Assembly (NCBI GenBank): GCA_034766995.1
Contig: CM068313.1
Location: 26,187,825-26,251,824 of the forward strand
Direction of reading: 5' to 3'
DNA: 64,000 nt
Source: Acanthacorydalis orientalis
Taxonomy: Eukaryota > Arthropoda > Insecta > Megaloptera > Corydalidae
This document shows, one piece after another, positions 43,243 to 55,589 of the stretch; position 1 is the first letter of the stretch, and every line of letters begins with the position of its first letter. Both the position numbers and the translations under genes were made by a program. The notes beneath the pieces were generated by a model, which ran no database searches, was not told the DNA's origin, and worked only from the letters and a program-made list of their open reading frames with translations.

Positions 43243-44446
43243 CGATAGAATAAACTATAAATAAATTTGTGTTTAAATGCTCTTTTAGAAAAGCAGACGA
43301 TTTTGATCGTGATTCTAATTGAATTGAAATTAAGAACTTCGATAATTAAACGTATATTTATTTCAGCAGAGACGTGTCTAAGAAAATAATCATTTTACGA
43401 AAAGAGCGTGATAAATGAGCGATAGTCTCAATTTAATGAATATAGGCAAAAGAAAATCTATTTATTTGACATAAAATATATTTTCATTGCTTGAGATTCA
43501 TTTTAGATACATATTTTATCTATGAATTTTTACAATTTATTTGAAAGTATAGAACATGCACATATAATTTCACAGACATCCATTAAATAATTGCACTTTT
43601 AACATAAGTGACACTCTAAATAGGAGAACAGATATAAACACAAAGTAAACACATAAAATATAAAAAAGTAGTAAATAAATATCTTAATTGAAAATAAGAA
43701 TGAAAAATATGTTACTAATAAGTAACATTTAATTTTGATTCATATTTCTTCATCATAATTTTATAATTATATCTTTATAATTCAATATTTTAAACATAAA
43801 TAATCATATTTTTATAATTCAATATTTTAAAAGGATATGCATTTTTTGTTTATTTAAATTGTTTCTTTATAAAATAAAGATTATTAGAAAAAACAGTAAA
43901 TCAAACCACACAAACGTTTATATCGATAAGATGCCATATTTTTGTAAAGATTTATCTGGTTTTGAAATATTTTCATTTTTGTTCCTTTTAAATTTGTGCT
44001 AGATGACTTTCTAAGGTATTAATCGTGAACTTAGTCGACGTTCAGATATTGCAGTGCTTTGCACAAAGATATAGCGAACTGATTCAAAAAGAAGTATTTA
44101 AACTGATTAATACAAATATTGATTAAAATATATATCTTTCGTACTTATTTTTAAAAAATATTTTCTTTAAAACCGATTGCAAAAAATAATCTACACTTTG
44201 TTAAAACATAATCCACATATCAATATTAATAAATTATATATATTTATTATTTTTATAAATCCAAATCAAAATAACAAATAAAAAATTTACATATTATTTC
44301 ATTTGGATTGTATTTACAACTTTTAAATGTTTAAAACAGCTTTTTGGTGGTTTAGGATTTAAATTTATAAATATTTCATTTATTTTATTGTATAATATTT
44401 TTAAAATATACATTGAACAAAAATTATAATTGTTTTCCAAATTTGA

Positions 44447-44450
<4 letters not shown>

Positions 44451-44498
<48 letters not shown>
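44451..44498 (+). repeat. (AT)24 microsatellite
   Basis: Uninterrupted alternating AT. Confidence 0.94.
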
Positions 44499-44501
<3 letters not shown>

Positions 44502-45089
44502 TGTAATTGTTTACAATTAAATATATAGTAATAAAATAAAATATTTTTAAATAGTTATAATTATTTAAAATAATAATCGTTATAATTCTAACTTTTTTAT
44601 AACTACACATACCATAGTTTAAAATAATAGAATATTAATGGGATAATTGCGATGGGATATATGGGATATTGGAACATTTAAAAATATGTATTTCTATTTT
44701 TTTTTCCTTTGAAATGCTTTGTCTCTTATTGTCTTTCACGACTGATTTGAAAACTTGAAGTATATAGAGGTATTAATTTTCATTTATGATGCCAAATCAA
44801 TCAAAATGTGCTTGTTACATTTTAATTATATTTCAAAAGTTATTAATAATAATTTAGAAATATTTAAACAGCATTCTGATATTTTTTAATGTGTCAAATC
44901 AATAATATAATTGTAAACAATAGATATAAAAGAATACAGTAATAATACCTAGTTTATGTATACCTGTAACTGAATACCAACAGTTAGTTATTTATATATG
45001 TTGTTATTCCTGTATATAGGAATGTACTATTAGCTATACATCAAAATAAGTGCGTTCAATCGTGTAATGTGTCATAAAATAATCTGTAT

Positions 45090-45251
45090 ATGAGCCGCTT
45101 GTACATCTACATATTTCAAGCGTCAATTTACATCATTCAAACAAAATTTGTAGCCGAGGATGATTCTGCCTGCGGCGACGATTTGATTACACGTAGTCAC
45201 AGGTTTTATCTCTACGGTTTAGCGTACCACTATGTCGACTCTGGCGAATGA
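45090..45251 (+). CDS. Candidate small ORF, 53 aa, in a G+C-richer island
   Basis: An ATG-initiated frame of 53 codons ends at TGA 45249-45251. It starts MSRLYIYIFQASIYIIQTKF and continues with an acidic stretch (VAEDDSACGDD) and a Tyr-rich tail ending VDSGE. I recognise no family, signal peptide or motif, and there is only one Cys. Stops are rarer in G+C-richer DNA, so an open frame of this size could arise by chance there. The start context has T at -3, which is weak. It could instead be a conserved regulatory element with an accidental open frame. Confidence 0.18.
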   Translation: MSRLYIYIFQASIYIIQTKFVAEDDSACGDDLITRSHRFYLYGLAYHYVDSGE

Positions 45252-46392
45252 TATACTTATAAGGGTTCGCTAGGTATGAGAAATTGTCATGTTTAACATC
45301 AGGCATTTAGTTGAGCAGAAAACTATTATGCTTCGGTAACTTTGATACCCATGAAAGACAATTGCAGTAGAAAATTTGCTTTTTGATTAGAATTGAAATA
45401 CATGCATATTTGTTTCTTATTCTTAAGATGGTTTTCGTATCTATTTATTATAATAAATTTATCTTTAAAATATAGACTCGTGGATACAAATATTATATAA
45501 AACATCATTTTTAATTTATATTTATTTATTTGTTTTTTTTTCTTTCCAACTAATATTACAGTCTTTTATATATTTCAAAGTTTTAACTCCATTATGTACT
45601 TTGAAATTTAATTAAATCTGGAAAAAACTATAAATTAACAAGACTTGAAAGTTGTGAATTTTTATTATTGGAAAACGATACGAACAAGAATGTCTATAAT
45701 TTTAAATAGAAAAGTTCGTTTTTATTTTAAACTATAAATTTTTAAATTTAATAAAAATCTTGAAAAAACTTCAAAGTTCCTACAGTAGTTATTATTTTCA
45801 ACCAAGATATTTATCTCACAACGTTTTACAAATTACGAATTTTTATTGTAATATAAAAAATATGCAATCATAAAAATTCATTAATATTTTTTATTACAAT
45901 TACATCTATTTTCTATTTATAAAATATATCTGTCTTAGTTATAATTTTTGATTTAAATAATCTGATTAACATATACAATATTGAAACTCCCAAATTTAGA
46001 GTAATGTATGAAATGTAATTAATATCCATTTTATTAGTAACTAATTCTGAATATTAAAAGTATTTTTTGTTTAAAAAATAATTCCATATGCTATTAACCT
46101 GTATGTTCCAATAAATAATCCAAACTAATAATCAAGCACTTATTTCAAAAATGTATAAATAAAAACGAATTAAAATAACGTTAATATTTAAAAAAAAATA
46201 ATTTATCTAGTTTCTAATATTTATTCGTTTCTTAACAAATATTTTTCTTTATAAATTTTTGAATATCTTATCAAATATTTTTTTTGTAAATAAACAATTT
46301 TATATTCTTCTGGTTTATTCATATAATTACATTTTCATTCTTCAGGTTTTATTATTCAATATTCATTATAATTTATTTATAATACATTTGTG

Positions 46393-46465
<73 letters not shown>

Positions 46466-48764
46466 CTGAAATTTACAGTGAAATCAACTAAAATTCGAAA
46501 CACATTCTTACAGTTTTTAAATATATTTTTTTTATTTTGAGATTTCACAATAAAAAGCTTTTTCCTAACTAATATGAACTTCTCCAATACTATTCAAAAT
46601 GACAAACTCGCTGAACCAACGATGTAATGCGTATAAAAAAGATAAATAAAAGTTTTTATAAGCCACAGTCAGCCAACATTTCTATATTAAGATTTTTTAT
46701 TGCGTTAAATATTTTATATTCATACATTTCTTGCAATATTTTAGTCACTTATGGAAGCTCTTAAGAAAAAAATTTAACTCAATTTTAATTCATTTCATCT
46801 GGATTGTTTTCTTACAATAATAGTCAAATGATTTTTTATAAAATACTAATTAATAATGCGTGTATATAAAGGATTAATTAATAATACATTTTATATTGTA
46901 CAGAATTATTTTTATATATTTTTTCAATCATCAATTTGTATTTAAAACTACAATATATAATCCTATACGTAAACAAGCCAACATTATAAGGTAAACGTAA
47001 TGAAAATCTATAAATATTACCTTTTCAGCTTAATTAGATTCTAAATATGTTTTCAATCAATAAAGTGCTAATTTGAAAAAAAATATATTGTTTACATGAA
47101 AACATAATTTATATATAAGGATACGATTTAATATTAATAGAAATATTTTTTCCCAGCAAAATACTCTTATTTTATAACAATTAATTAATTGAATATAACA
47201 CTTTTATTTCATATTTATACTAATTAAAAAAAATGGCTTTTATTCAAATATGACATGTATAAAATGTTTTAAAATTTAATTAAAATATATAATTTTCATT
47301 CATTATAAAAATTATTTTTGAAAGGGATTAAAAATGAGATAATTGACATAATATTTTTATAGACTCTTTTTTAATGAATCAGAATGTATCACAATTCGAA
47401 TTCTATAAAAATATATTTACAACATACGTATTTCACGTAGATTTTTATCCTTTTGTTTAAGTTTATTCACAATCTATCTTCAAAAACTTTGGTGTACCCT
47501 GTCTTTTCTTTAAGTTTCTCAACTATTATGTGCTGACGTGACAGTTTTAGGATAAATACGAATTCAATGCTTTTTCGTGGAATAGGAAATCCGAAAATAT
47601 CAGTTGATTTTACACTTTCCATGTACATATATATACCTGTATACATAAAAAAGTTATAAAGAGAGAATAAAAAAACTTTATATAAACAAGAATTTGTATA
47701 TGTAATTTATTCAAAACTGGGAAATCCAACTTATACATATTTTATAAAATGTCCTTTAAAACATTTTTTCTGATTTATTATTTACTTTTAATAACAGATA
47801 GATAATGTGGAATATCGACTAAAATAAAATAAATTTGAATTTTAAAATTTTTAATGGAAATTGAATTTTTATTTAGAAAATACAAATAATCCGATATATT
47901 TTTTAGTCAACAAAAGAACAAAACTTTCTTAACATATAATTGTGAGTAAAGCCATTTTAATTATATAAATAAATAATTAAAACATATAATCTGCTTTATA
48001 ATTTCAAAAATCAATATTTAATTAGATAGACAACAAATAACATATAATAAAAAATGTTGTATAATTTGTGTATATACTTATAATTGCAATATATTTTTTT
48101 TAGAAATAACAAGTCTGTGTTATTTCCATATCATTTGAATTTATAAATATTAATAGTTTGTTAAGGCTAATTTTAATATTTTTAAGAATTAAAAAAGATA
48201 TTATTTGAAACAGAAATCACAACACATTAAATATAAATAAATATTATCTGATTTTTATATAAATTCATGTCACAAACAAAAATCCGTCGTGAAAATTCTG
48301 TATTATTAATCAACAAACGACCTCGATTGATTTTAGAAACCAACTCACTATTTTAATAAAATTACAGATTTAACTATCATTTTCATTACATATTTTTAAA
48401 AATGAATAAGCAAAAATAAGAAATCAACATCAGATTGTACATGGGCGTTAAATGCCCACCCACTTGTGCATGAGCAAGTATTGTACAACATTTGCTACAC
48501 AGAAGACCGCTGTTCGAAGGCGTCGTTAAAACAGTACCAATCTGTGCATGATGATTAATATACTAGGCATGACTAAAACATTCTGGTTGAAGTACAAGAC
48601 CATGACGTATATAAGAAATTATTAGTGAAATATTATGATAATTATTAACATACATGTTGTATTTGTTGTTAGGTATTATATTTTGTATAATTTATCTCAG
48701 TGATGCTAATATATTAACTAAGCTAAATGAAATCAATACTATGATACTATGTCAACATCTCAAA

Positions 48765-48793
48765 TACACACACACACATATAAACACATACAT

Positions 48794-48832
<39 letters not shown>
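48765..48832 (+). repeat. (AC)n/(AT)n compound microsatellite
   Basis: An AC run, TAAACACATACATACAC joint and a pure AT run, about 330 bases left of the mariner. Confidence 0.92.
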
Positions 48833-48836
<4 letters not shown>

Positions 48837-49165
48837 AATGAAATCAAATATTTTCTTCACGTAAACTTAAATATCAGTCAGAGATTTTATTTTTTTCTTT
48901 CAAAATTTGAAATTAAAGACAGTTATTACATATTTATCATAGGTAACTAAAAATATGTAATGTTTAAGTTCATAATTCGTAATACTGATAAAAAAATTAT
49001 ATTGGTTCTTTACTTTAAAATTATCCACTAATTTTATTAATATTTCTTGTAAATTAAATGTAATTTCCAATTTTATAAATACCATAACTTAGTAATAACT
49101 TTATTTTTATTAGTTTCAACTAAAAGTTAGATATCTATTATCAAATAAAAAGGAGCTTTAATATA

Positions 49166-49197
49166 TTACGTTGGTGTAAAAATAACTACGGTTTTTA
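49166..49197 (+). repeat. mariner left terminal inverted repeat
   Basis: The outer 32 bases match the inverted right end with 6 mismatches. The left end reads TTACGTTGGTGTAAAAATAA at its start. The divergence between ends indicates an old copy or one whose ends were already unlike. Confidence 0.88.
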
Positions 49198-49344
49198 TCA
49201 TTTTAAGTTTGATGCCGATTTTTCTAGTTGCTTTTATCTTTTGTTATAGTCATGTGATACATCATTGTAAACAATGAAATTGGCATTACTGATTTCAGCT
49301 TATGTCCATTGTTTTCATTCATTATTATTTTTGGATATAACCTC

Positions 49345-50369
49345 TTAAATCAGTTATGGCAAAAAAAGCAAATTCGCGTGATTTTGTTATATGAGTTTAC
49401 ATTGGGACGTAAAGCAACAGAAACTCCTCGAAATATCAAATTTGTTTTTAGCGAAGAGTCAATTAGTGAACATACAGCTCAGAAAAGGTTCCAAAAATTT
49501 CGTATGGAAAAGAAAGCCTTGATGATGAGGAAGGTCGTGGATGTTCTTCAACTATAGACAATAACGATTTAATAACTATTATTGAAGTGGGCCCACGCAA
49601 AACAACTAGAGAGGTGACAGAAGAACTCAATGTTGATCATTCAACAGTTGTTTGACATTTGAGTCTAATTAGAAAAACAAAAGAACAATGCAAATGGCTG
49701 GAAGTATGAACTAAACGAACATCAAGTGATTCGGCGATACGAAGTCTGCTCTGCACTTTTATGTTACAAGAATAATCCCTTTCTTGATCACATTGTCACA
49801 TGTGTTGAAAAGTGGATTCTCTACTATTGTAAACTTTTATCACAGTGGCTAGACCGTGGAATGCACCAAAATAATCTCCTAAGCCAAAGCTTCATGAAAA
49901 AAAGATTATGGTTACTGTTTGGTGGTCATCAAGTGGCATCATACAATACAACTTATTAAATTCTGGCGAAACAATAGCAGTAGAAAAGTGTTGGCAGGAA
50001 ATTGAAAAAATGTATGAGAATTGGCATCGTTTACTGTTAGCATTAGTTAATCGAAGAGAATCAATTTTTCTTCATGACAACGCCCGACCTCACGTCTTAC
50101 AAATAACTAAAAAGTTTAAACAAACTGGGTTATGAAACCTTACCTCACCCACCTTATTCTCCGGACCTGTCTCCGAGAGATTACAATTTTTTAAAACACT
50201 TGAGTAATTTCTACGAGAGAAGGTTTTTAAAGATCAAGTATCAGCTCAAAGTACTTTCAATAAATTCGTTAATTCCAGAACTCCAGAGTTCTATCTTATA
50301 GGAATAAAAAAAGTTATTTCCCGTTGGAAGAAATTTGTGCAGGCCAATGCTCTTTATGTTGATTTATAA
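49345..50369 (+). pseudogene. mariner transposase pseudogene (DD34D family)
   Basis: The remnant still shows the whole order of a mariner transposase. The N-terminal helix-turn-helix region contains QKKQIRVILLYEF and TREVTEELNVDHSTVV. Then come the first catalytic block (VTCVEKW), QWLDRG, VTVWWSSSGIIQYNLLN, the second catalytic block HDNARPHV, LPHPPYSPDLSP with the third Asp in RDYNF, and a C-terminus ending at TAA 50367-50369. The frame changes at least five times (near 49505, 49670, 49900, 50125 and 50225), and an in-frame TGA at 49653 sits where the family has Arg (CGA), a typical CpG-to-TpG change. The first catalytic Asp is Val (GTT) at about 49807, so the enzyme would be dead even without the frameshifts. 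The original start codon is not clear; the family-like part begins near 49355. Confidence 0.9.
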
Positions 50370-50411
50370 ATATAATTTTTAACTGATATATGCGTCCTTA
50401 TACTCTATACG

Positions 50412-50443
50412 TAAAAATCCCAATTATTTTTGCACCAACCTAA
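50412..50443 (-). repeat. mariner right terminal inverted repeat
   Basis: Read inward on the minus strand this end begins TTAGGTTGGTGCAAAAATAA, pairing with the left repeat. It is closer than the left end to the cecropia-type mariner consensus as I remember it. Confidence 0.88.
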
Positions 50444-50445
50444 TA

Positions 50446-50959
50446 TTACTTATGGGTCAATAATTAGTGTAAAAACCATTCGATTTAATTTTCATTTTCT
50501 CTATATTCAAGATGAACTAAAAAATATCATTATTTAATTATTTATTTACTCAATATTTAAGTACAATTTTTAAAAATATCTAAATCCGTACTATTTATAT
50601 TCATTGTTAAAACTTAATATCGCAGTAATCTACGTATGTTGATTAATGGGGTAGATTGTTTTTTGAACTGAAGAAATTACTACATACTTAATTCTCATTG
50701 TTTTATTTGGATACTAGTATTGTTCAGTGCCTTTGGATTTCCCAGTAAACAATCTTAAAAGAACATAAATAAAATTGTATCTCAATTAATCTCTTCAAGA
50801 AAATCTTAGAGAAATAGTGAGTATTAAATCATGAATAAAAAACCCGCATTCTTGTAAAAAAAATTAACAAACATTCAATTTATTTCGTATCTGTCAAGCT
50901 ACTTATTTTATCAGTAAATCCAACTAAAGATAAACTTCGTAAAAAAAAATATAATAATA

Positions 50960-51010
<51 letters not shown>

Positions 51011-51841
51011 ATGTATGTATGAACAGAAGTGTAAATCTTTGATTATGCAATAGTAATTATATTCATTGAATAAAAGTTTATTTACAAAAATGTCATATTT
51101 AATTAACATATAAATACTATTTCAAATAAGTATAGTTACTGATTAATCTCGATTCTATTTTCTAAATTATTGTAAATGATCTTTTGTAACAAACGTATCG
51201 AAACTTTTATCTTTGACCGTATGAAATTTCATGCACGGTACCAAAATTATAAAGAAATACACATAAAAATATATAAGTTAATTACTTTTTGAAATTCATA
51301 AAAGAGCACAATGAAGTTTAGTCTGCGATTTTCCTGCGTTTTGTACACGAAGCGAATTAAATGTCTCATTAACTCATTTACGAGAACCTTGTGATTGCAA
51401 GAAAGACACATTTAATTTTTTATACATTTAGAGAGAAAAGAAGGAAATAGAAATATATTGTATATTAATACAACTAAAATACAAATGAGATTCGTTTTTA
51501 TGAAATTTACCTTAAATTTGATATTATTATATCTTTAACAATTCCATTAGTACAATAAAAATTTCAGTTGCAATTTTATATAATTTTTTGAAAAATATTT
51601 ACAAAATACATTTCAACATATTATATATATATATATATATATATAAATTGTAATTAAATTTATAAAATCTCATATGTTTAATCTTATATTTTATAAAAAG
51701 GAAATACAAGAGTCCGCACCGAACACATTAAAAGGATGCACATTCTCCATCTATCGTTAATAACCATCTTTCTGTTAAAAAAGACTGACATTGCAAAAAT
51801 GTATACAACAGTATATATTTACATATAATATATATATATAC

Positions 51842-51883
<42 letters not shown>

Positions 51884-51902
51884 TCAACATTCAATTTATA
51901 TC
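50446..51902. other. AT-rich spacer between the mariner and the Harbinger element
   Basis: About 1.4 kb with (AT)n tracts at 50964-51004, 51619-51645 and 51829-51880 and a slightly G+C-richer patch at 51180-51420. No coding segment is visible. Confidence 0.6.
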
Positions 51903-51905
51903 TTA

Positions 51906-51935
51906 GGCCTTATTCGCACGAGCGTTAAAAAAACG
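51906..51935 (+). repeat. Harbinger left terminal inverted repeat
   Basis: This 30-base end matches the reverse complement of 52681..52710 except at three positions and abuts the left TTA. It begins GGCCTTATTCGCACGAGCG. Confidence 0.88.
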
Positions 51936-52095
51936 TTGCGTTCAGAATTAGCGTTAACTCTTATAAAACGCTCTCAAATATAGTGTTCATATGAGCATTT
52001 AAAAATCACTTCTTTTCATCGTCTTACGCAGTTCGGACGCATGAATTCATAAGAGTTGTTGGCAATAGCTGTATTTATTTTAAAAAGGCGAAAAA

Positions 52096-52276
52096 ATGAA
52101 AAGGTTCTTTGTGCATCCACTGAATGATCAACGATACTTGAAAGGACAGTTTGTGATATTTATGAAGGTTGTATCCGGATGTTTTTCAGCTACTCCAGTA
52201 CGAAAATTGAAACATTTAATGAATTATTGAGAATTGTTATCTACGATATTTTCCCAATTGGCGATTATTTTTTAAG
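52096..52276 (+). pseudogene. Harbinger transposase, N-terminal remnant
   Basis: Starting at the ATG of 52096, the frame reads MKRFFVHPLNDQRYLKGQF. This matches the conserved N-terminal (R)FWVHP-N---GEF motif of HARBI1/Harbinger transposases. After about 24 codons the homology moves to another frame, giving FFSYSSTKIETFNELLRIV, which corresponds to the 'PDrFF-YfRMs-etFd-LL' segment of the family. It then runs out near 52276, where the internal deletion begins. The DDE nuclease core is absent, so no enzyme is encoded. The frameshift shows this copy is no longer coding even for the fragment. Confidence 0.75.
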
Positions 52277-52286
52277 TGACTTCCAT

Positions 52287-52397
52287 CTACATGTTCTCGT
52301 TCAAAATTTTGTTTGAATAATTTGATAAACCTTCGTTATATAACAAAGATCTCGATTCCACCTCCAAAATAAAACGTTCAGTATCAAATACATCCAT
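52287..52397 (-). pseudogene. Harbinger-associated MADF/Myb-like protein, N-terminal remnant
   Basis: The minus-strand frame opens with ATG at 52397 and encodes 36 residues before TAG at 52289-52287. It begins MDVFDTERFILEVESRSLLY and continues NEGLSNYSNK, the start of a MADF-type (Myb/SANT-like) DNA-binding domain, with the phe-I-x-x-V-E-x-R-x-x-L-Y-x-x pattern of helix 1. In PIF/Harbinger elements a second ORF of this class partners the transposase. The rest of the domain is lost in the central deletion. The family assignment rests on these few motifs, so a host MADF gene fragment captured by the element is a minor alternative. Confidence 0.65.
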
Positions 52398-52680
52398 TTT
52401 CGTAAACGCTGTCTGCCGTTATCTGTTGTACATGTCATCTGTACTAACGTGCAAGCAAGACTGACTGACGAATTCGGAGTCATTCAGCGCTTTTTAAATG
52501 CCTATGCGAATGAAAATAGCCTCTTCCATATGTTCTATTTACTTCAACACAAAACTCTCTGCGTTAGAAATGTATCAAGTTCTATATTTTTTACCGCGCG
52601 TTAAATAAACGCCGGCATGTGAAAATAAACACTGAGTTTCATATGTTTTATTGAAAAGATGAAAAAAACGCGCGTTGATG

Positions 52681-52710
52681 CGTTTTTTTAACGCTAGTGC
52701 GTATAAAGCC
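52681..52710 (-). repeat. Harbinger right terminal inverted repeat
   Basis: Read on the minus strand it begins GGCTTTATACGCACTAGCG and continues into the shared run of seven A followed by CG. It abuts the right TTA target duplication. Confidence 0.88.
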
Positions 52711-52724
52711 TTAAGTTTAATTGA

Positions 52725-52880
52725 AAAAGTGGATATTTATTTAAAATACTTGATTTTGTCGATGCAAATCTAAATGATTATAATGCATTACATGCTGCAT
52801 ATAGTAGTGAACAAAATATGCAAAAAGTGTTGAGAACCGCTTTTCAAATGTCAAATACATATGGTTACTGTATTATATAA
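52725..52880 (+). other. Open frame abutting the Harbinger element
   Basis: Immediately right of the Harbinger element a frame stays open for 51 codons and includes FVDANLNDYNALHAAYSSEQ, which loosely recalls an ankyrin-repeat turn (DxxDxxxLHxA). There is no ATG near its start and no splice site is obvious. It may be a decayed fragment of an older mobile or host sequence, or chance. Confidence 0.12.
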
Positions 52881-52995
52881 CATTGTAATACTTTGTTTTG
52901 CCATAGAGTAATAAATACAAATAAACACATTTATAATGTGAAACTTAACAGTTAGTAGTTAAAATCATATACGCCGTGTAAACTTGAAAATGATT

Positions 52996-53038
<43 letters not shown>

Positions 53039-53042
<4 letters not shown>

Positions 53043-53080
53043 TTTTTCTATAATATATAACATCGTTTTTCTATAATATA
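53039..53080 (+). repeat. 23-bp tandem duplication next to an (AT)n tract
   Basis: ATCGTTTTTCTATAATATA occurs twice with a 23-base period, directly after the (AT)20 tract ending at 53040. The adjoining microsatellite may have promoted the duplication. Confidence 0.88.
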
Positions 53081-55589
53081 CGGAAAACAACTAAACGTGT
53101 TTTTCCCAATGAAAAATACTGATTGATAAGTTTAAAATTTATTTAGATTAACCAATCCATAAGATCTTCTTAAATTCGCTTTATAATATTTTTAATTCAT
53201 TTTTAAATTCTTTGTTAGATATATATTAACAAACAGTAATTAGAATCTATTTATACAATCCATTTTAGAGATTTAAATTAAGTATTCTAAAAACCACATA
53301 TATAATTATTAATAATGCTCCAACCTTTAATTGCAAGTTTGTTTAAATAAAAGAAGGACTGAATAATTCATTTTTGTCGTGTAAAAGTGTTCGTTGATTA
53401 TTTTAATGTTCCATCAACGTACTTTTACATATTTGCACAAATTATATAGGAACATGAATTAATTCAGTTTTTTGTTGAAACGGACCTTTTATAAAATTAG
53501 TAGTATTTCAACAAATCTTTTTTTATGATTGTTTATAAAAAACGATCCATACATCATATCTGAAACAACTCATTCAAAACGTTTTTACTTGATAATCGCA
53601 AAAACAATAAAAAATCTATTCACAAATAAAAATACTAACTAATTACTTCATTATTTTTTTTCATTAAGAGAATCTTACGAAAAAGATCAATTTTTCAATA
53701 TGTGAAATCGTTTTTTTTTAATCAATAACATTCCAAATATTTTTAATTAGACTTATATTCACAAAAAAACAAACTTCATTTAAATAAATCTTTTTTCAAT
53801 TATCAGATAATAAAATATTATAATATTCTATTCGAAATATTGTTATGAAATTATATTGCTTGTATAAGCACGTAAATAAATCATTCTTGTCATTTAAAAC
53901 TTATACTTTTGCTTTGATTGATCATTTATATCAATAAAAATGTATTATAAAATACGTGTACCTATATATACAAGATTTAAAATTAATTCATACATCTTAT
54001 TTGATATTAAAATTTATATATTAGAATTCTACAAATATATAACCAATCTTTATAGATTAACATATTATTTACATTCAGAATATATACTTTTAATTAATTT
54101 TATTTGGTTGCAGAAAAATACACTTATTTAAAAGTGTTTCTTACATCCAAATACAACACAAAGGAATATTCTCATCTTTAATGTAATTACTTGATTGATT
54201 GAATTTTTAAAATTAATAAGACTTATTAAAATATTTTTATATAAAATATGTATAATATTTATTCAAATATTTTACATTCATATATTCTATTTTTCTATAA
54301 ATAAAACTTCATTTTTTAAACATATGGTTAAAGCTTAAACGAAAATAAACACTTTATATGAAATAAATCCTACGCCGTAAAAGTTATTTCATTATAAAAT
54401 AAAGTTTAAACAAGTTTTGAATATTCTATCATTAGATTGAAAACGATGTAGCCTTTGAAATGTAAATTATTTTATATATATAATGAATCTGTTATATATT
54501 TACGTAACTTAATTTGTTTAATTTTGAGAAAAAAATTAATTTAATATGCTTGTTAATTACAATATTTAATACATTTACACGTCTAACTTATTTTTAAAAA
54601 TAATTATTTTCGGATAAATAGTCCTAATTTTCATTATTTTACGTGAGACAAAAATATAAATACATTAGAAGATACAGAAAAATGTTTTTTCAAATAATAT
54701 GTATTTACATATATAAAATTGTTAATATAAATCTAATAAATAAAGAGCAATCGATTAGTGATATCGAAACAAAAATATTTATTATAAATATTTTACCAAA
54801 AGGGACAAAAATTAAAGGATATTCAAATTACTACATTGCACCATTCTTACTTGATAATTGACTCTATTATTTAAATTACCTTTTATTAAAATTGCAGTTG
54901 TACTTGATTGCAATAACAATGTCCTAGTTTTAATTTTGATATTAAAGTCTATTTAAAGAAATGTCAGAGGTAAGAAATATGAACTCTTTGCATTGCTACA
55001 AAAAATAACTTTTTTATATTTTACTTGTTATTTAATCATAATATGAATCTATATTTTTATTTTAATTTATAATAGGATTTTTACATATTATATTATAACG
55101 TGTATATATATATATATATATGTTATCGTTAAAAATTTACATTCTTTTAATTAAAAAAAACTTGGAACTATTTCTTATTACACTTTGATATATTAAGCTC
55201 ATGTAACACTTTTGAAACGTAATATTTGCATTTGTGCTCAATAACCGTATTAATTTTTAATTGTACTCGGATACAATTTCTTAAATATTTCAAAAAAAAT
55301 TATCATGTAAATACTATATCTATTAAGATGAGTACACACATACATATATATATATATATAAAGAATTTTAATGCCATTAAAAAATGAAATATTTTCATAA
55401 TGGAAAGTATTTATTTTCTTATAAATACTTAATTACTATTTTTTTAAATTGTCTCAAAAGTTTTTTTGAACAGATATTACAAGCTATTTACATAAAAAAA
55501 TATCTTAACAAATTATTAAAATTAAGATATAAATGTATAAAAAAGGTATTGTCACATTCATAAAATATCAATAAATTGTTTAACGATTA

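Larger units (their letters stand above)
49166..50443 (+). mobile_element. mariner-family (Tc1/mariner) DNA transposon, complete ends, inactive
   Basis: This 1278-bp element has imperfect 32-bp terminal inverted repeats beginning TTA(C/G)GTTGGTG, flanked by TA dinucleotides at 49164-49165 and 50444-50445, the standard mariner target duplication. The TIR start and the protein closely resemble the cecropia-type mariners, the group that includes the transposase fused in primate SETMAR. Its length is typical of an intact mariner (about 1.3 kb), so the element is structurally complete at its ends while the gene inside is broken. It lies on the plus strand, opposite to the receptor gene, probably within that gene's long intron. 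Confidence 0.92.
51906..52710. mobile_element. Non-autonomous PIF/Harbinger element with internal deletion
   Basis: An 805-bp element is bounded by 30-bp terminal inverted repeats (3 mismatches) beginning GGC(C/T)TTAT(T/A)CGCAC and ending in AGCGTTAAAAAAACG. Both sides are flanked by TTA (51903-51905 and 52711-52713), the 3-bp target duplication typical of PIF/Harbinger. Inside are the 5' end of a Harbinger transposase on the plus strand and the 5' end of a MADF/Myb-like gene on the minus strand, facing each other. Autonomous elements of this superfamily carry these two genes; here the middle of both is gone. The element therefore looks like an internal-deletion derivative on the way to a MITE. 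Several extra GCGTT/AACGC motifs near each end may be subterminal transposase-binding sites. Confidence 0.87.

Noticed and set aside
54643..54861. 72-codon plus-strand ORF
   Set aside because: Composition is indistinguishable from random AT-rich translation and it lies within the receptor intron without splice signals.
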